Shown: one piece after another, positions 5,556-5,652 of the stretch
How the letters are laid out: each line of letters begins with the position of its first letter
How positions within the stretch are numbered: the first letter of the stretch is position 1
Source of the DNA: Vulcanisaeta distributa
Lineage (GTDB): Archaea > Thermoproteota > Thermoprotei > Thermoproteales > Thermocladiaceae
Direction: 5' to 3'
NCBI GenBank assembly: GCA_002506645.1
Contig: DAXY01000055.1
Span: forward strand, 8,262-13,913
Length of the DNA: 5,652 nucleotides
Notes under the pieces: generated by a model
Database searches by the model: none
What the model saw: the letters and a program-made list of their open reading frames with translations, nothing else
Told to the model about the DNA's origin: nothing
Position numbers and translations under genes: made by a program

Positions 5556-5652
5556 TTAGGCTATTACGTTACCCTGCCCATCAACCTTAGCCACAACCTT
5601 CCTAACAACCTTACCAGTGGGCAACCTAAAGAGTGCCATTACGAAGCCCTTC
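5556..5652 (-). CDS. C-terminal end of an unrecognised protein (partial)
   Basis: One minus-strand frame is open from the right edge to a TAA at 5556-5558. It encodes 31 residues ending KVVRKVVAKVDGQGNVIA, with KGFVMALFRLPTG before that. Residue choice (alternating V/K, a beta-strand-like end) and codon use (AGG arginine, GTT valine) resemble the neighbouring genes. The gene begins outside the window, and the fragment is too short for me to assign a family. It lies 65 bases upstream of the uracil-DNA glycosylase on the same strand, so read-through is possible. No terminator-like T run follows the stop on the minus strand. Confidence 0.5.
   Translation of the reverse strand, partial: KGFVMALFRLPTGKVVRKVVAKVDGQGNVIA

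Noticed and set aside
1..5652. CRISPR array, insertion sequence, toxin-antitoxin or other defence system
   Set aside because: No regularly spaced repeats, transposase motifs, terminal repeats or small overlapping gene pairs of that kind were seen on either strand.

Overview
This window looks like part of a hyperthermophilic archaeal chromosome, most likely order Thermoproteales and of a Vulcanisaeta or Caldivirga type. Three things point there. It carries an archaeal-type phenylalanyl-tRNA synthetase beta chain. Most genes start at or very near a point about 26-30 bases downstream of an A/T-rich TATA-like box, so transcripts are probably leaderless or nearly so. It also carries a gene matching ThermoDBP, the single-stranded-DNA-binding protein that replaces the usual OB-fold SSB in Thermoproteales. 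The genus is an impression from composition and gene style, not a proof.

Layout from left to right. Positions 1-1226 (minus) hold the first 408 codons of pheT, which runs off the left edge. A 51-base divergent promoter region separates it from a membrane-anchored PEBP/YbhB-family protein (1278-1874, plus). That gene converges on, and overlaps by 4 bases, the ThermoDBP-like gene (1871-2548, minus). A 142-base A/T-rich divergent spacer (2549-2690) carries promoters in both directions and a small inverted repeat. Then come an HTH-phosphoribosyltransferase regulator of the GfcR/PyrE-like type (2691-3422, plus) and, 43 bases on, a membrane family-2 glycosyltransferase (3466-4845, plus). The latter converges on, and overlaps by 6 bases, a family-4 uracil-DNA glycosylase (4840-5490, minus). 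The last bases (5556-5652, minus) hold the C-terminal end of an unrecognised protein.

The genes are mostly housekeeping: translation (pheT), ssDNA binding and base-excision repair (ThermoDBP, UDG), a nucleotide-sensing regulator, and two envelope-related proteins (PEBP, glycosyltransferase). The alternating strands, with overlapping convergent stops and promoter-bearing divergent gaps, argue for mostly single-gene units rather than one operon. The regulator-glycosyltransferase pair is the only likely co-transcribed pair.

I see no CRISPR array, insertion sequence, tRNA, rRNA or obvious mobile or defence system. The most notable content is the ThermoDBP-like gene, with its ideal leucine zipper and acidic N-terminal tail. 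Next is the uracil-DNA glycosylase, whose glycine-linked C-terminal tail resembles a PCNA-binding peptide.
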